From: Benincasa hispida
Taxonomy: Eukaryota > Streptophyta > Magnoliopsida > Cucurbitales > Cucurbitaceae
Length of the DNA stretch: 64,000 nt
Direction: 5' to 3'
Assembly: GCF_009727055.1 (NCBI RefSeq)
Contig: NC_052350.1
Span: 20,186,365-20,250,364 of the forward strand
The notes below the pieces were generated by a model. That model saw nothing but the letters and a program-made list of their open reading frames with translations, was not told where the DNA came from and searched no databases. A program made the position numbers and the translations under genes. Positions 11,401 through 22,759 of the stretch are shown one piece after another. Positions within the stretch are counted from its first letter, which is position 1, and every line of letters begins with the position of its first letter.

Positions 11401-11810
11401 ATTAGCAGATATAACATATAATGTAAAAAAAAACTGCAACCATGGCTAAATTTAAATAATGTATAAGTGATAGACCGTATTTGTAAGAGTTTATCAGTGA
11501 TAGACCATATCACTAGTAAGGAGTCTATCAATGATAAAAGTCTATATTTGTAATTTTTTTTAAAATGATGTTATACACTTAATTATTATTCCTAAAAATG
11601 TTACCAATTGCAATTACCCAAAATGAAATGAGGAAATTAATGTCGATGAAAAAAACAGACTTAATAACATACTTTTACTTTATATTTTTTTTTTGCTTCC
11701 TTGGTTACTTTTCAAAATTGCTTTCATAAACTAGCCAAAACTTGAAAACTAGAATATATAAAATAATTTAGAAAAAGGTTGTGGAATCCTCAAAATAAAG
11801 AATAAAAGTA
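8446..11810. other. Gene-free, repeat-rich spacer after B1
   Basis: Matches 24681-27985 and 51138-53970. Sub-parts: a region with GGGCC/TGGGTC-rich MITE-like text (8890-9620); an unidentified block conserved in all units (9830-10090) whose open frames change from copy to copy; a unit-1-only insertion of about 142 bases (11139-11280) flanked by TAAATAAAAG at 11129-11138 and 11271-11280; and hairpin-forming TCTATCAGTGATAGACC-type words near 11500-11550. I see no gene. Confidence 0.55.
11139..11280. mobile_element. Small unit-1-specific insertion
   Basis: At the matching place in units 2 and 3 the text runs directly from TAAATAAAAG to TTAAAAAATG. Here about 130 extra bases are present and the TAAATAAAAG word is repeated at both ends, as expected of a target duplication of about 9-10 bp. 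It looks like a MITE; the family is unknown. Confidence 0.5.
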
Positions 11811-11849
11811 AGATTGACAAAAGAGATTTTTACACGAGAAATTCTTTTT

Positions 11850-12221
11850 ATTAATTAATTTAGAATCAATATTTTTCAATATTCCTAGATCATATATATT
11901 ATATACAAAATGTATGATACATGCCTCATTATCATTGCTAATATCATCATTTTTTCTCTCTTTTCACATTCCTCCTTACTGTCTTGTACTTTTTTTTTTT
12001 CATTCACATGCTTCATTTTCAACCATATAATTAACTACTATTTTTGTTTCATCTTTTGATTTGTCCATATTTATCCTTTCTTCTACTATTTCATCAGTTT
12101 TATTATTTTTACTTCCAATAATGAATTTATTGAGAGCACCTTTTTTAGATTCAAACATTTTTTCTACCCTTCTCTTCTTCCAGAGCTTTACATATCCAGA
12201 TTCATATTTTTTAGTAGACAT
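11850..12221 (-). pseudogene. hAT-like transposase N-terminal fragment (unit 1)
   Basis: Reading leftward from the ATG at 12221, the protein begins MSTKKYESGYVKLWKKRR, then VEKMFESKKGALNKFI. This resembles the KYxSGxEKRKKR...ESQKGALDKF start of plant TTF/ZMYM1-like hAT transposases. Across a poly-A/T frameshift near 11990 the copies in units 2 and 3 continue with NIYDLG(I)WKNIDSKLIDL, the IYDP..W..ID...DLL motif that follows in those proteins. Nothing of the zinc finger or catalytic core remains. Copies lie at 27985-28387 and 54060-54390. Confidence 0.55.
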
Positions 12222-13075
12222 ATTGATAATCTTTGTATGCAAATATAAACAAATCGTAGATGTTAAGGTATTGAACAATCAATATATGAAATAACTTTTT
12301 TCAAGAAAAGGTAAAAGAATTTGAACGAAAAAACTTGGAACTTTGAAGTAGCTGGATTGAGTTGAGAAAAATGATTTCTGCTCTAGCAATTGATAATCAA
12401 ACGAGCCCACATAGAAATATCGTTGAAAATCAGAGAGTTGAGAGAGATTCAGAGAGGGAGAGAATTCAACTTAAAATTAAACTACCATACGTAATATATT
12501 TATGAGGGGAACTGAAAGGGTTTTAGTTTTGAAAAAATAAATATGAAATATGAAAAGTTTTCAACTCTCTCGACATAAACCTACGAGAGTTAGGAGTTGT
12601 ATTGATGGTTTAGATTTTTGAGGAAATTTGAAAGAAGTTAAGATAAAAAAAAAGATAAAAGGTTAATAAATTTGAAATATGAGCCAATCAAAATTGAGAG
12701 AGTTTGTGAGCCCATTCATTAGGTATTTTTTAGTAGTTTGTATTTTCAATATTATAAGAAAAATTTTATGAAAAGTAATAAGTATATTATTTTATATTTT
12801 AAATTTAATTTCATTAAAAATTAAATTAAATAGATACCAATATTATAATATATGTATATATATGTGTAAAATATGAGATATTTCTAAAATGGGGTCCTTA
12901 GTCGATCGCTCACTCGCCTATAACTTAAGTCGGCCTTGGACATGAGCTAGAATGGTTAAGAATAAATAGTTTTATGTTGGAAGCTACGTTTAAACCCACT
13001 AAATTTAAATTTTATACAACGTGAAAGGGACAGACCATTAAGCTATGGTAAATTAGATATCTTTCCTTGTTTTTC

Positions 13076-15630
13076 CACTACTAAAAAAACAATGTTTCTT
13101 GACGTTTTTTAAATGTCAAGAATAACTTTTATTGACGTTTTAAAAAACTTCAAGGAAGCCATTGTCAAGAATGTCGATTTTCTTGACGTTTTAAAAACGT
13201 TAACAAAAGTGATACTAGATATTTAAAAAAGGTCAAGAAACACTGACACTTGACATATTTGAAATGTCAAGAATATGAATGTTCTTGACAAGGAAAAAAC
13301 GTCAACAAATTTTGTTAACTTGACAATGAAAAAATGTCAAGATATATCCTACTTGACATGTTAGAAATGTCAAGAATATGAGAGTTCTTGATCTATTAAA
13401 CATGTCAAGAATATCTATAATCTTGACAAGGAAAAAAGTCAAGAAATTTGCTTGTGATTTTTTTTTAGAAAAATCTACAATATTGACATTTTTACCTATA
13501 ATTACTCCTGTATTTTGATCCAATAACCACAATTGATATATATATGACATGCATTCATCAATCAAATAAACAATATACGTATTTTCAATATTATATATCA
13601 ACCAAAATTTCACCAATATCTCTTTATAGAAACTTCACTTCATTAACATTGTCAATAGTACAACCTAAGAAACATAATTCTAACAGTCAACCCATATGGA
13701 CACTTCTAAAATAATATAAGGAACATAATTCTAACAGTCAACCCAATATGAATAATTTCAAAAAATACATTTCCAAAACTTCAATCAATATTTAAAAACA
13801 AACACTACAAATGAAAATGGTTAACTTAGGTATTCAACAAAATTTGGGAGCTCATTGGTAGTGGACAAAATTTCCTTTAAGGTTTTGAGTGGTTCTGAAA
13901 AACTAGTATCATTCCATCCATATCCAACTTTTAAATTATACAATGTAGATAGCTTAGTGTATTTTTTGCATCCTTCGTATAATGGTTTTCAGCATCTATA
14001 AGCTACTTCTCAAATCCATTCGGATCTCTTGAATATTCCTCGTGAGCAACTTCAACCATTTGTTTTAAACTTCCAAAATTAGTCTCTTTATACATGTGGG
14101 TATCAAACTTAGAAGATTCTCCACAAAAGGATAAGTTAGGAAGTTTTTCCCCATGCCAAAACCAAATTTTATAATTTTCATCAATCCCATTGACATATAA
14201 ATGTTCTCTAATACCTTTGCTACTATACTTTTCACAATTTCCACGTTTCAAACAAGGACAACGAATATCGGAGCTATTTGTATTAGAAAATCCAAATTTT
14301 ATCAAGTTTTCCACACCTAGTTCATAATCTTTGGATAATCTACTCTTGTGCATCCATGATTGTAAATCTAGTAAGAAAAGATGATAAACAATAATGAACT
14401 TCAAAAAACAAGTTGTGGAAAACAAACAAGTTCCCTATACATACAACTTGTCATTCTAGCTCTACAACATTCCAACCTCAAGAAAGTAAAACAAATCAGA
14501 GAACCTCAAGGCAAATTAGAGAACAAAGACAAATACATCTAAAATAATTGAACCCAAAGTGTGCACGTGCTCTAATGTGCCAAACATATATTAATTTCAT
14601 AACTAAAAATTGAACCCAAGTTTATGGTGAAGGAAAACCCAAGACTAGAGGCCCACAACCCTATACTAAAAATGCATAATTGTAATCAAGATTAATCCCA
14701 ATAACCAAGACTTACACATTTACATTATAAAGTCCTAACAAATTAGACACATTGACATATCTAACTTTGGCAAGTATTGAATTAAAGAAAAGTAGCAAGT
14801 TCTTGCAAATTCTCTAAAATTAAAGTTCTAACTTTGGCAAAGCATTGAATTAAAGTGGCAATCCCAACTTTGGTAAGTTCTCTAAAGTTCAATATATAAA
14901 TATTCAATCTCATTCAAGAACAATATGTAACGAGAATTTATTATGAGATTCAAGAATATACAAGAGATGAAGCTCTAATTTTGAAAGTTCAAGCCTCAAA
15001 CCAAAAAAATCAAGTCCTAACTTTGAGAGTTCAAACCCCAAACCAAGAAAATTAAGAATTAAACCTAATCTAAACTAAATCTAGTTACCTCAATGACGAA
15101 TCTCTTCAAGATTGATGAAATAAAAAAGATGCATCAAAGGGAAGTGAAAAACCAAGAAGATTTAAAGTGTATTTGTGAGGAGAAGAAAGAAAAAAACAAG
15201 TGACTCGGCTGGAATTTTTTTTAAATCTGTCTGATAGCGTTGTAACACTACTGAGAGCGTTACAATGCTATCTGCGAGGTGCACTATTTTTCTGTCGATA
15301 CTCGTAGTGTTGCAACACTCTTTAGAGCGTTTCAACGCTATTTGCGTGAGGAGCGCGCATTTTTCATTTTTTCGTCAAAATCCGTAGCGTTGCAACGCTA
15401 CTTTTCAGCGTTGCGATGCTGCCCTGTATATTCTAGTATTCTTGACATTTTTAAAACGTTAAGAAACCATTAATGGAACTTTTTTCTTTAAAATGCGCAA
15501 CCTCCTTTTTTTAAAAAAAAAAAATTGACATTTTTTTCTTTAAAATCACCTATTTATTGACATTTTTTTTCATAAAAATGTCAAGCATTTAAAATTTCAA
15601 ATGTCAAGAAAGGTGTTTTTTCTTATAATA
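13076..15630. mobile_element. CACTA (En/Spm) DNA transposon, deletion derivative (unit 1)
   Basis: The left end is CACTACTAAAAAAACAATG. The right end, read in complement, is TATTATAAGAAAAAACACC, best explained as a mutated CACTATAAGAAAAACCACC as kept in unit 2. The 3-bp target duplication TTC lies at 13073-13075 and 15631-15633. Both ends carry dense direct and inverted copies of a CTTGACGTTTT / TGTCAAGAA motif, the subterminal repeats typical of CACTA transposase binding. The only coding remnant is the N-terminal transposase-associated domain on the minus strand. Copies sit at the same place in units 2 and 3. Confidence 0.85.
13850..14425 (-). pseudogene. CACTA transposase N-terminal (Transpos_assoc) fragment, unit 1
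   Basis: The minus-strand frame reads SWMHKSRLSKDYELGVENLI, then IRCPCLKRGNC, HLYVNGIDENYKIWFWHGE and MVEVAHEEYSRDPNGFEK. These are the landmarks of the transposase-associated domain at the start of CACTA TNP2-type transposases. The more leftward part, including the LYEGCKEYTKLS stretch seen in unit 2, is out of frame and has stops. Residues upstream of SWM probably derive from an intron. The DDE transposase domain is absent, so the element cannot move by itself. Confidence 0.8.
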
Positions 15631-15649
15631 TTCCTTAATAGTGATCTAG

Positions 15650-17880
15650 AATCATAAAATATCATATGTATTTTGAGCAACACTCAGGCGTTACACCTAA
15701 GTCTCATTCTCCCTTTCTTCTACACACAAAAAATAACTTTTTATTAATTTTTAAAAAATGAATTGCCACGTGAAAATTTTTAATTGGGTGCACCAGGGAT
15801 GTACAATAGGCTGCACCTTGAGGAATGCATAAGTCCTACTTCCCTTCTTCTGCACACCAAAAAAATTATATATATTGTTTAATAATTTTTTAGAAAAATG
15901 AATTGCCACATGACCATATTTAATTAGGTGTAAAATGATTGCACAAGGTTGCATCCAACTTTTTTCTACTTTAAGCAATACTAGGTTGCACCTAAATCCT
16001 ATGCTCCTTTCTTCTATGAATATCAAAAATAATTTTTTAAAAAATTAATTACATGTAGCATTAAGGATCTTTTTTTGTTTTTTTTGTTAAAATTGACATT
16101 GTACATCGATGCATACTCAATTTTGGCTCTAAAAATAAAAATTACATGAAATCACAATTTGACACGTGAAAAATTCTTTTTGATTTATTTTTTAAGATAT
16201 TTTAATTTTTTCTGATATAAGTAATGAGATGGGATGCAAAAAGAAAGTATTGTCCTTCGAAGAAACTAAACCAAAAAAAAGTTTTTCCTTAAATTTTCTT
16301 AAACCAAACCATTAGGTACGTGCCCACACATTCTTCCCTTAAATTGAAGATTAAATTTCTTTATATTGAGACAAAAAATGGTATTCTAACCTTTTGTTTT
16401 CATTTTATTTTATTTATTCTTTTATTCATTTATGATTCACTATTCATTATTATTATTAAAAAAAAAAGTGATGACCTCTTATTTATATAAATTGTCACTT
16501 CTAGAAATTTGCAAATTTCATAAAAATTGCACGACGTTGTTAGGTATCCCTCATCCCCTCCACCACCACAACCTCACCCTTAGCTTGATTCTGATTAGAT
16601 GTGCTGCGATTGTATTTGTATCCTCTGTAAAAGCAAATAATCTAGATGTTACAACAAAAATGAGCGCATGTCCCAATGGATGTACATGTAACGGGAAAAA
16701 AGATTGTCGCTCACATCAGTAGAGCAGCAATCATCGTTGCCAGAAGCTATTGTTTTCGTTCATTTTACAATGTTAAATATGTGGTTGCAGAATGTTAAAC
16801 ATGCCTACATCCATCCGTATAAATGTAGAGGAATTCGCCGCTTCCCTTCAAGCATCAGCGTTTGGAATAAAGAAGAAGGAAGATATAAGCTACAAAAGAA
16901 TTTGTTCTTGCTTTCTTTCTGTCTATTTCGTACAATTTTCTTGTTTCGTCCTCTTTTAATAGAAACAATATTTTCATCAATCCCTCCTAAACAAAATCTT
17001 TTTTAATTTGAGAAATGAAAAGATGGTTGCAATCAAATCCTTTTTAATTTTAGAAATGAAAAGATGGTTGCAACCAAGGTTGCACCTATGTTTCTTCCGC
17101 TTTGAGCAAAGGCTACACCTCCCTTCTTTTACACGCAAAAAAATATTTTTTATCACTTATCTTTTAAATAAATTTCCACATGAGAATTTTTAGTTGGGTA
17201 TGCAACCCAAGTGGTACCATGTTTTTTTTTTTTTCACTTTGAGCAATACTTACTAGACTGCACTTATGTCTCATGCTCCCTCCTTTTCTACACATACCAA
17301 AAAAATATTTTTTTCAAATGAGTGGCCATGGGAAAATTTTCAATTGGATACATCAGCCACTGCACAATAGATTGATGTAACCTAGTTCGATGTAGCGTAG
17401 GTTGTACCTAAATCATATGCTCCCTTTCGATACATCAAAAAGTAGTTTTTTTTAATCATTTTAAAAAGAAATGAATTGCCACACTGCAATATCTAATTTA
17501 ATGAAATCAAAGCTACACCTAAGTTTTTTCCGCTTTGAGCAATAGGCTGCAAGTCTCGTGCTCCTTCTTCTACCAACATCAAAAAATAATTTTTAATAAG
17601 ATTTTTTTAAAAAATGAACTGTCAGGTAACAATTTTTAATTAGGTGCAGCATGGGTTGCACAATGGTTGTACCCAAATTTTTCTGTTTTGAACAATACTC
17701 AGGTACAGTCTAAGCTAAACCTAAGTCTCATGCTCTCCCTGCACAAAAAAAAATAATTTTTTATAATTTTTTTAATACAATGAATTGCCAACAAAAAAAA
17801 AATTTATAATTTTTTTAATAAAATGAATTGCCAAGTGGATGCAACCAAGTTTTTTCCTTAGGCTTTATTTACTTAAGAGG
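15650..17880. repeat. Field of diverged ~170-bp repeats (unit 1)
   Basis: A unit of about 160-190 bases recurs around 15660-16060 and 17030-17870. Its landmarks are GAATTGCCACGTGA, TTTTTAATTGGGTGCA, GGTTGCAC, CGCTTTGAGCAATA, a TCATGCTCCC stretch and TTCTACACAC, ending in A/T runs. Copies are diverged with indels. The small-peptide remnant at 16478-17000 interrupts the field. The same arrangement occurs at 39650-42600. Confidence 0.65.
16478..17000 (+). pseudogene. Remnant of a small secreted cysteine-rich peptide gene (unit 1)
   Basis: A TATA-like TATTTATATAAATT starts at about 16479. Downstream, an open frame without a suitable ATG gives a signal-like LSLILIRCAAIVFVSSVKA, then NNLDVTTK and ACPNGCTCNGKKDC, ending at TAG near 16720. 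The spacing C-x3-C-x-C-x5-C equals the last four cysteines of cucurbit squash trypsin-inhibitor knottins, but the first two cysteines of that fold are missing. The downstream sequence to 17000 is conserved with unit 2 and looks like a 3' untranslated region with T/C-rich tracts. The lack of a start after the TATA box and the decayed copies in unit 2 argue for a pseudogene; identity is tentative. Confidence 0.4.
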
Positions 17881-18148
17881 TTTTAAGTTAAAACATATAA
17901 ATGGCGAACTTAGTTTAGAAGTGAGATTTAGCTAAAATCTCCATTGAAAATGTCATTAAAAATTTACATTTAAGATCTGAGGTTTTTCTTTATTTATTTA
18001 TTTTTTTTGGTTAAAAATTTGACATTGTACATAGATGTCTATTTATATCAACTAACATCATAGGCCTGATTTCTTCTAGTGAAAGTAAAATATAAAAGGT
18101 TTAATATGTTTTAAAATTTTCAATTTTGTATCCAATAGGTTCCTAAGG

Positions 18149-19284
18149 GTCGTTTGATAACGTTCTCAATTTTTTATTTCTTGTTTTTGTTTCTCATTTT
18201 TTTTAAAAAAATTGACTTGTTTTGATAATTATTTCCATATTTTTAGAAACATTTCTGTAGAGGGGACAAATTTGAGAAAGTATCTAAAGTATTTTCAACT
18301 TATTTCATTTCTATATTATTCATTTTGTTTCTTATATATAGAAAAAATTAGCTCTTATTGGTTGGTAGGCAGGTGTGTTCTAACTTTATTCGAGCTACAA
18401 AATCTTAGCTTTGATTCTCATGTATGTCTATATTTTTTTAAAAGTTTTATATTCCTTTTTTTTTCTATATTACTTTCTTTCTTATATTATCTCTTAAATT
18501 TCTTTCTTTATTTTAGTTTTCTTTATTTTCTTTATTATTATTTTTATATTTATATGTTAATTTAATTTTAAATTTATATTTTTCGATATTTAGATTTATA
18601 TATTATTTTTATCTTCAAACTTTTAATTTTTCAATATGTATATTTAAATATATATTTTTATTTTGGAATTGAAATTTTGCATTAATAGCCATGTTTTTAT
18701 ATTATATTAAATTTAAATTTTTTACTTTTAATACATTTGAATGGGTTAGAATTTTATAATTTATAAATTTTATTTACAAAAACATTAATTCATTTCACTT
18801 TATTATTTTAAAATCACGACATTTACACAATAACATAATTTAGTTGTAGTTGAGTCAACATCATTTAATACAAACAACTTAAGTGAGAAATAATATCGCA
18901 AATCAAATTTTAGTAACATATGAATGATAGAAACAATTTTATTATCGTTATTTATTTTGCATCGAAATTTATGTGTATTTGATAATGTAAATTATGTTTT
19001 TTTCTTCATATTTTAATGCATGATACATTTTTTTTTATTATTATTTTACATAATTAAGTCATATTTGAACTATAAAATAGAAGAAAATGTAAGGGGAAAA
19101 TAAATGTGACGAGAAATAGGAAATAATTATTAAAATAAATTTCTATTTCTGTTTCTTTTTTTTTTTTTTTAAGAATTAAGAAATACAAATAGTTACCAAA
19201 CATATTCTTAAGAAATAAAAAACAAGATACAAGATACAAGGAACAAGAAACAAAAAATGAAAAATGGAAACGTTATCAAATAGG
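18149..19284. mobile_element. TIR element at the unit 1 / unit 2 junction (~1.1 kb)
   Basis: The left end GTCGTTTGATAACGTTCTCA and the complement of the right end, CCTATTTGATAACGTTTCC, form terminal inverted repeats extended by matched TTTCTTGTTTTTGTTTC / GAAACAAAAAATGAAA tracts. CCTAAGG occurs at 18142-18148 and 19285-19291 as a likely 7-8 bp target duplication. The inside is AT-rich without a credible transposase, so it is non-autonomous; an 8-bp duplication suggests hAT. A second copy lies at about 42846-43962. Confidence 0.6.
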
Positions 19285-19290
19285 CCTAAG

Positions 19291-20190
19291 GCTCCACTCG
19301 ATAACAATTTCAGTCCTATGTAGTAACTAATTGGTCTTGGATTTGTAGTTTTTGAAAATCAAGTCTATAAACACTTTTTTCACTTCAAAATTTCCTGCAT
19401 TGTTATTCCTTTTACCAATATTTTCAGAAACCAAGTTAGATTTAGAAAACTAGAAAAATTAGTTCTTAAAAACTTTTTTTGTCTTTGGAAGTTTGCTAAG
19501 AATTGTACTCTTTTACTTAAAAATGATGCAAGTCATTGTAAGAAATTAAGAGGAAATAGACTTAGTTTTCAAAAACCAAAGAGTTACAAAATAAAGTCTT
19601 CACTTTTAGTTTTATGTTCTTGAAATTTAAGTTCGTTTTCTCCTAATTTTACTATAATGCGTTTCATTATTCTTAAAGAGACTTTTGATTTTTTCAATCA
19701 AACTTAAAAAGCAAAGACAAGTTTAAACTACGGCCTCATTTGATAACCATTTGATTATTTTATTTTATAAATTAAACCTATTTCATCTACATTTTTCACA
19801 ACGATTTGCATCTTTTCAAGTACAATGGTTGAATTGTTAGCAAAATTCTTAAGATGAAAACAACTTTTTGAAAGCTACTTCTTTTAGTTATTAAAATTTG
19901 GCTTTGTTTTTTAAACCATTGGTGAAAAGTAGATAATAAAGAAAGAAATTGGGAGGTGGAAGTAGTGTCCATAAACTTAATTTTAAAAAAACAAAAACAA
20001 AAAATAAAATGGTTACCAAATGGGACCTACATTCTTTTAGTTTATAAAACTTGATTTAGTTTTTCAAAACATTGATAGACAATGAATAATAAAACTAAGA
20101 AACTTAAAGATGAACGTAGTATTTATAAACTTATCTTCAAAAACTAAAAACTAAAAATCAAATGGTTATCAAACAGAATCTAAACTTTTA
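19291..20190. mobile_element. Second TIR element, with another nested inside
   Basis: The ends near 19291 (GCTCCACTCGATAACAATTT) and 20190 (complement of AAATGGTTATCAAACAGAATC) are imperfect inverted repeats of the GATAACxATTT type. Inside it, 19734-20027 has its own inverted ends (GCCTCATTTGATAACCATTT and AAATGGTTACCAAATGGGAC). The inner one also occurs in unit 3 (about 44437-44740) but not in unit 1. No protein was recognised. Confidence 0.5.
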
Positions 20191-21215
20191 ACTTTGTGTC
20201 CTATAAGACCTTAATTTCATATTTGTGTCGAATTGGTCCAAGATCTAATATTCTTTAAAATTTATGGATATATTATAAGGAAAATTGAAAGTTTAAAGCT
20301 CCATTATTAGACGCAAAATTCAATATTGGGCATGTTTGGTTTGACTAGAGAAAAAAAAATGTTATTTTAAAAAGTCATTTTTATTTAAACTATTTTTGAA
20401 GTGATTCAAAAGCTATTTTGAGTGGTTGTCAAACATTTCAATTTTCTTTTTTAAATGACTTATTTCAACACTAAGCACTTGAAAAGTTAATCCAAACACA
20501 ATCTTATTTTTTGCGATTTCTCTGTTGTTGCTCATTGAAATTAATATGATTAGTCCCCATCGTTTTGTCTCTTTTTTTACACATTAACCTCTCAAACATT
20601 GCTCATTGTAGTCAAAGAAAGCTTAGTTCAACAGTAACTAACATGCATTCCTTTTGAAATAAGAGGTTCAACCCCTCATCCATACCAATGTTATACTAAG
20701 AAAAAAAAAACTTAACTTTTCATATCTCTATAGTAATTGATATTTACGACATATTTTAAGGATAAAGTTTCAAATCCCCACTACGACGTCATTATCATAC
20801 CCGAAAAAAAAATTAAAAAAAAATATTATTTGAATTAATTGATTTTTGATAAATTAGAAAAATCAAATTATTAAAGGAACTAATTAGGCTTGAAAACTAT
20901 ATCTCCAACTTTAGATTAAAAAAAAAGGTGTTCTCGTCACTTTTAAAATTCCTCATGAGCAAAATTCATTGACTCAAAATCCTAAGGATTATAAGTATAA
21001 TTTGCCATAAATATTTATGTTGCATTGTTTTTTGAGAAAGTATATATATATGTATATATATTATATTGTCATTATTATGGTTAATGAATGTTTTTCATAA
21101 AAATTAAAAAGAAAAAAAAATCTCCATATGTAACTTGTACAACATTATGATCCTATACTTACTCCAAATTAAACCTAAATTTTATTAACTCCAAAAGCCA
21201 AAGTTAACATAAAAA
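20191..21215. other. Gene-free upstream flank of A2
   Basis: AT-rich flank matching 3200-4214 and 44900-45924. It contains a (TA)n run near 21040 and poly-A tracts. I see no gene. Confidence 0.5.
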
Positions 21216-21373
21216 GTATGGCAGTTTTTGGCTATGAAACGTTTCCAATTTCCCTATATCTAACCTTCTTAGTTTTAGTTTTCTGCCACAAACCAAACAG
21301 AGCTATTCCTTTTGAGTGTAAGACCTTATTCAATCATTCTCTTAACCTTCATATACTCAATTTAGTACCAACA
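21216..21373 (+). promoter_or_regulatory. Conserved promoter/5' leader of A2
   Basis: Nearly the same as the block before A1, with GCAGTTTTTGGCTATGAAACG, the CTATATC TATA-like word and TTCTGCCAC. Loss of one base near 21220 changes the GCAGTTTTCA word. Confidence 0.45.
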
Positions 21374-21707
21374 ATGGCAACATCAACAACCAAGTTACCA
21401 CTTGTACTCCTACTCTGCATTGTCATTTTAGCATCATACGTAACAGCTCGCCCGGAAATGGTGGCAACAGCAGCACCTGATCCGTTGGTAATTGAGGATT
21501 TCTCTTTGTTCCCCTGCATATCATTTCTTCCTAAGGCAACAAAATGTGTGATTGATGTGCAAGAATGCAATTGCTCCTCATCCTTCTTGCTGTGAAGCCA
21601 TTTCTAAGCTCTATGATTGTTCGTTCGAGTTTGTAAAAGATATTCCCTCAAGCGATATGGTTTTGGTTAAGAGTGTTTGTGCTTTGTGGGGAGTTTCTAT
21701 TTCTTAG
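21374..21707 (+). pseudogene. A2: prolamin-like gene with a 2-bp frameshift
   Basis: The start, signal peptide (LPLVLLLCIVILASYVTA) and first two domain cysteines (FPC, TKC) are intact. After the codons for VIDV, two bases present in A1 and A3 (CTTAAG versus CAAG, just after 21560) are missing, and the frame leaves the family sequence and stops early. The remainder to the TAG at 21705-21707 is still open in the shifted frame and would keep the CC pair, C5 and C6. The frameshift is therefore the only obvious lesion and probably recent. A longer frame opened by an upstream ATG at 21218 runs through the leader and is not the natural start. A base-call error must be excluded, since one indel decides the status. 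Confidence 0.8.
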
Positions 21708-21821
21708 ACTATAAGTTTGAGTTAATTGGATGAAAGATGAATAAGAAAGATATATCCATTGGCGATGGATGTTTTTTTCTTCTTTTCTGGTCTTTATTTT
21801 CAAGTACCTAGATAAATTATA

Positions 21822-21974
21822 AGGCTGTTTTTAAATATAGAAAAATAAACCAAAATATTTGCAAAATATACCTAAATTTTAGAATTATCAACGATAAACG
21901 CTGATAGACACTGTCTAAAATTTTACTATATCTTGTAAATATTTTAACCGTTTTACCATTTAAAATAATTATCT
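21822..21974. mobile_element. MITE-like insertion downstream of A2 (153 bp)
   Basis: The flanks are TAAATTATA (21813-21821) and TAGATTATA (21975-21983), a 9-bp duplication with one change. The empty site after A3 reads TAGATTATA once. The ends are imperfect inverted repeats around GTTTTTAAATATAG and ACCATTTAAAATAA. A 9-bp duplication suggests a Mutator-like MITE. Confidence 0.6.
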
Positions 21975-22759
21975 TAGATTATATCTGGAAGGTGGTTTTT
22001 TGGAATAAGACAATACTCCGTTTGAATGAGAAAATAAGCATTTTCCCAGAAAGTTGAAAGACATTCAAACTCTAAAAACTTCTTCCCATACTCAAAATTT
22101 GACATTATAAATTATATGATAGATTTTAAAAACAAGAAAAACACTCATTATTTTTGGCATTTTTTAAATAAAATATTGATTAATTAATTAATTATTTAAT
22201 TATTTTAAAACTAATTTACTATAACTTAATGGTCACTCCCTTCACGTTGGAGTTTTAAATTCTCAAGATCTACTTGTTGTACTTAAAATGAAGAATGTTG
22301 TAATTAGAAAATTTTTAACATTGATAATATACAATGAAGAACGTTGTAATATATCATCGAAAAGAAAAAGAAAGAGAGAAAAAGGAATAACTCATTAAAA
22401 TTATACTTAATGAGCATATTATTTTCAATTAAATTATTGAACATATTGTTTTGTTAAATATTATGATTGAAAAATGACATGTGTTTAGCTATGTTCATGT
22501 TGAGATTAGTTAACCAAATATTAATGATAATGTTAATTAAAATTAATGATAACAAGTTTGGATACTAAAAATGAAGTACATTTTTTTCAAACTAACATAT
22601 GTAAATAATATGGAGATTTGAATTTAAAAGATGATGAATATAATGTCAATTACTTATAAATTAGGCTTAGTTTGACAATGTCAATTATTCATAAAAGAAA
22701 ATTCGACTTTTGGCAATACTCTCATTTATCTAAAGGTGGTAGGCTTACTCTAATCCAGG

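Noticed and set aside
18212..18565. 117-codon Phe/Leu/Tyr-rich plus-strand frame
   Set aside because: AT-rich interior of a TIR element; hydrophobic only because of T-rich codons and not kept in the copy at 42846.
21218..21373. Longer N-terminus for A2 from an upstream ATG at 21218
   Set aside because: It arises from a base change in the leader; A1 and A3 lack it, and it would put a 52-residue extension before the signal peptide.
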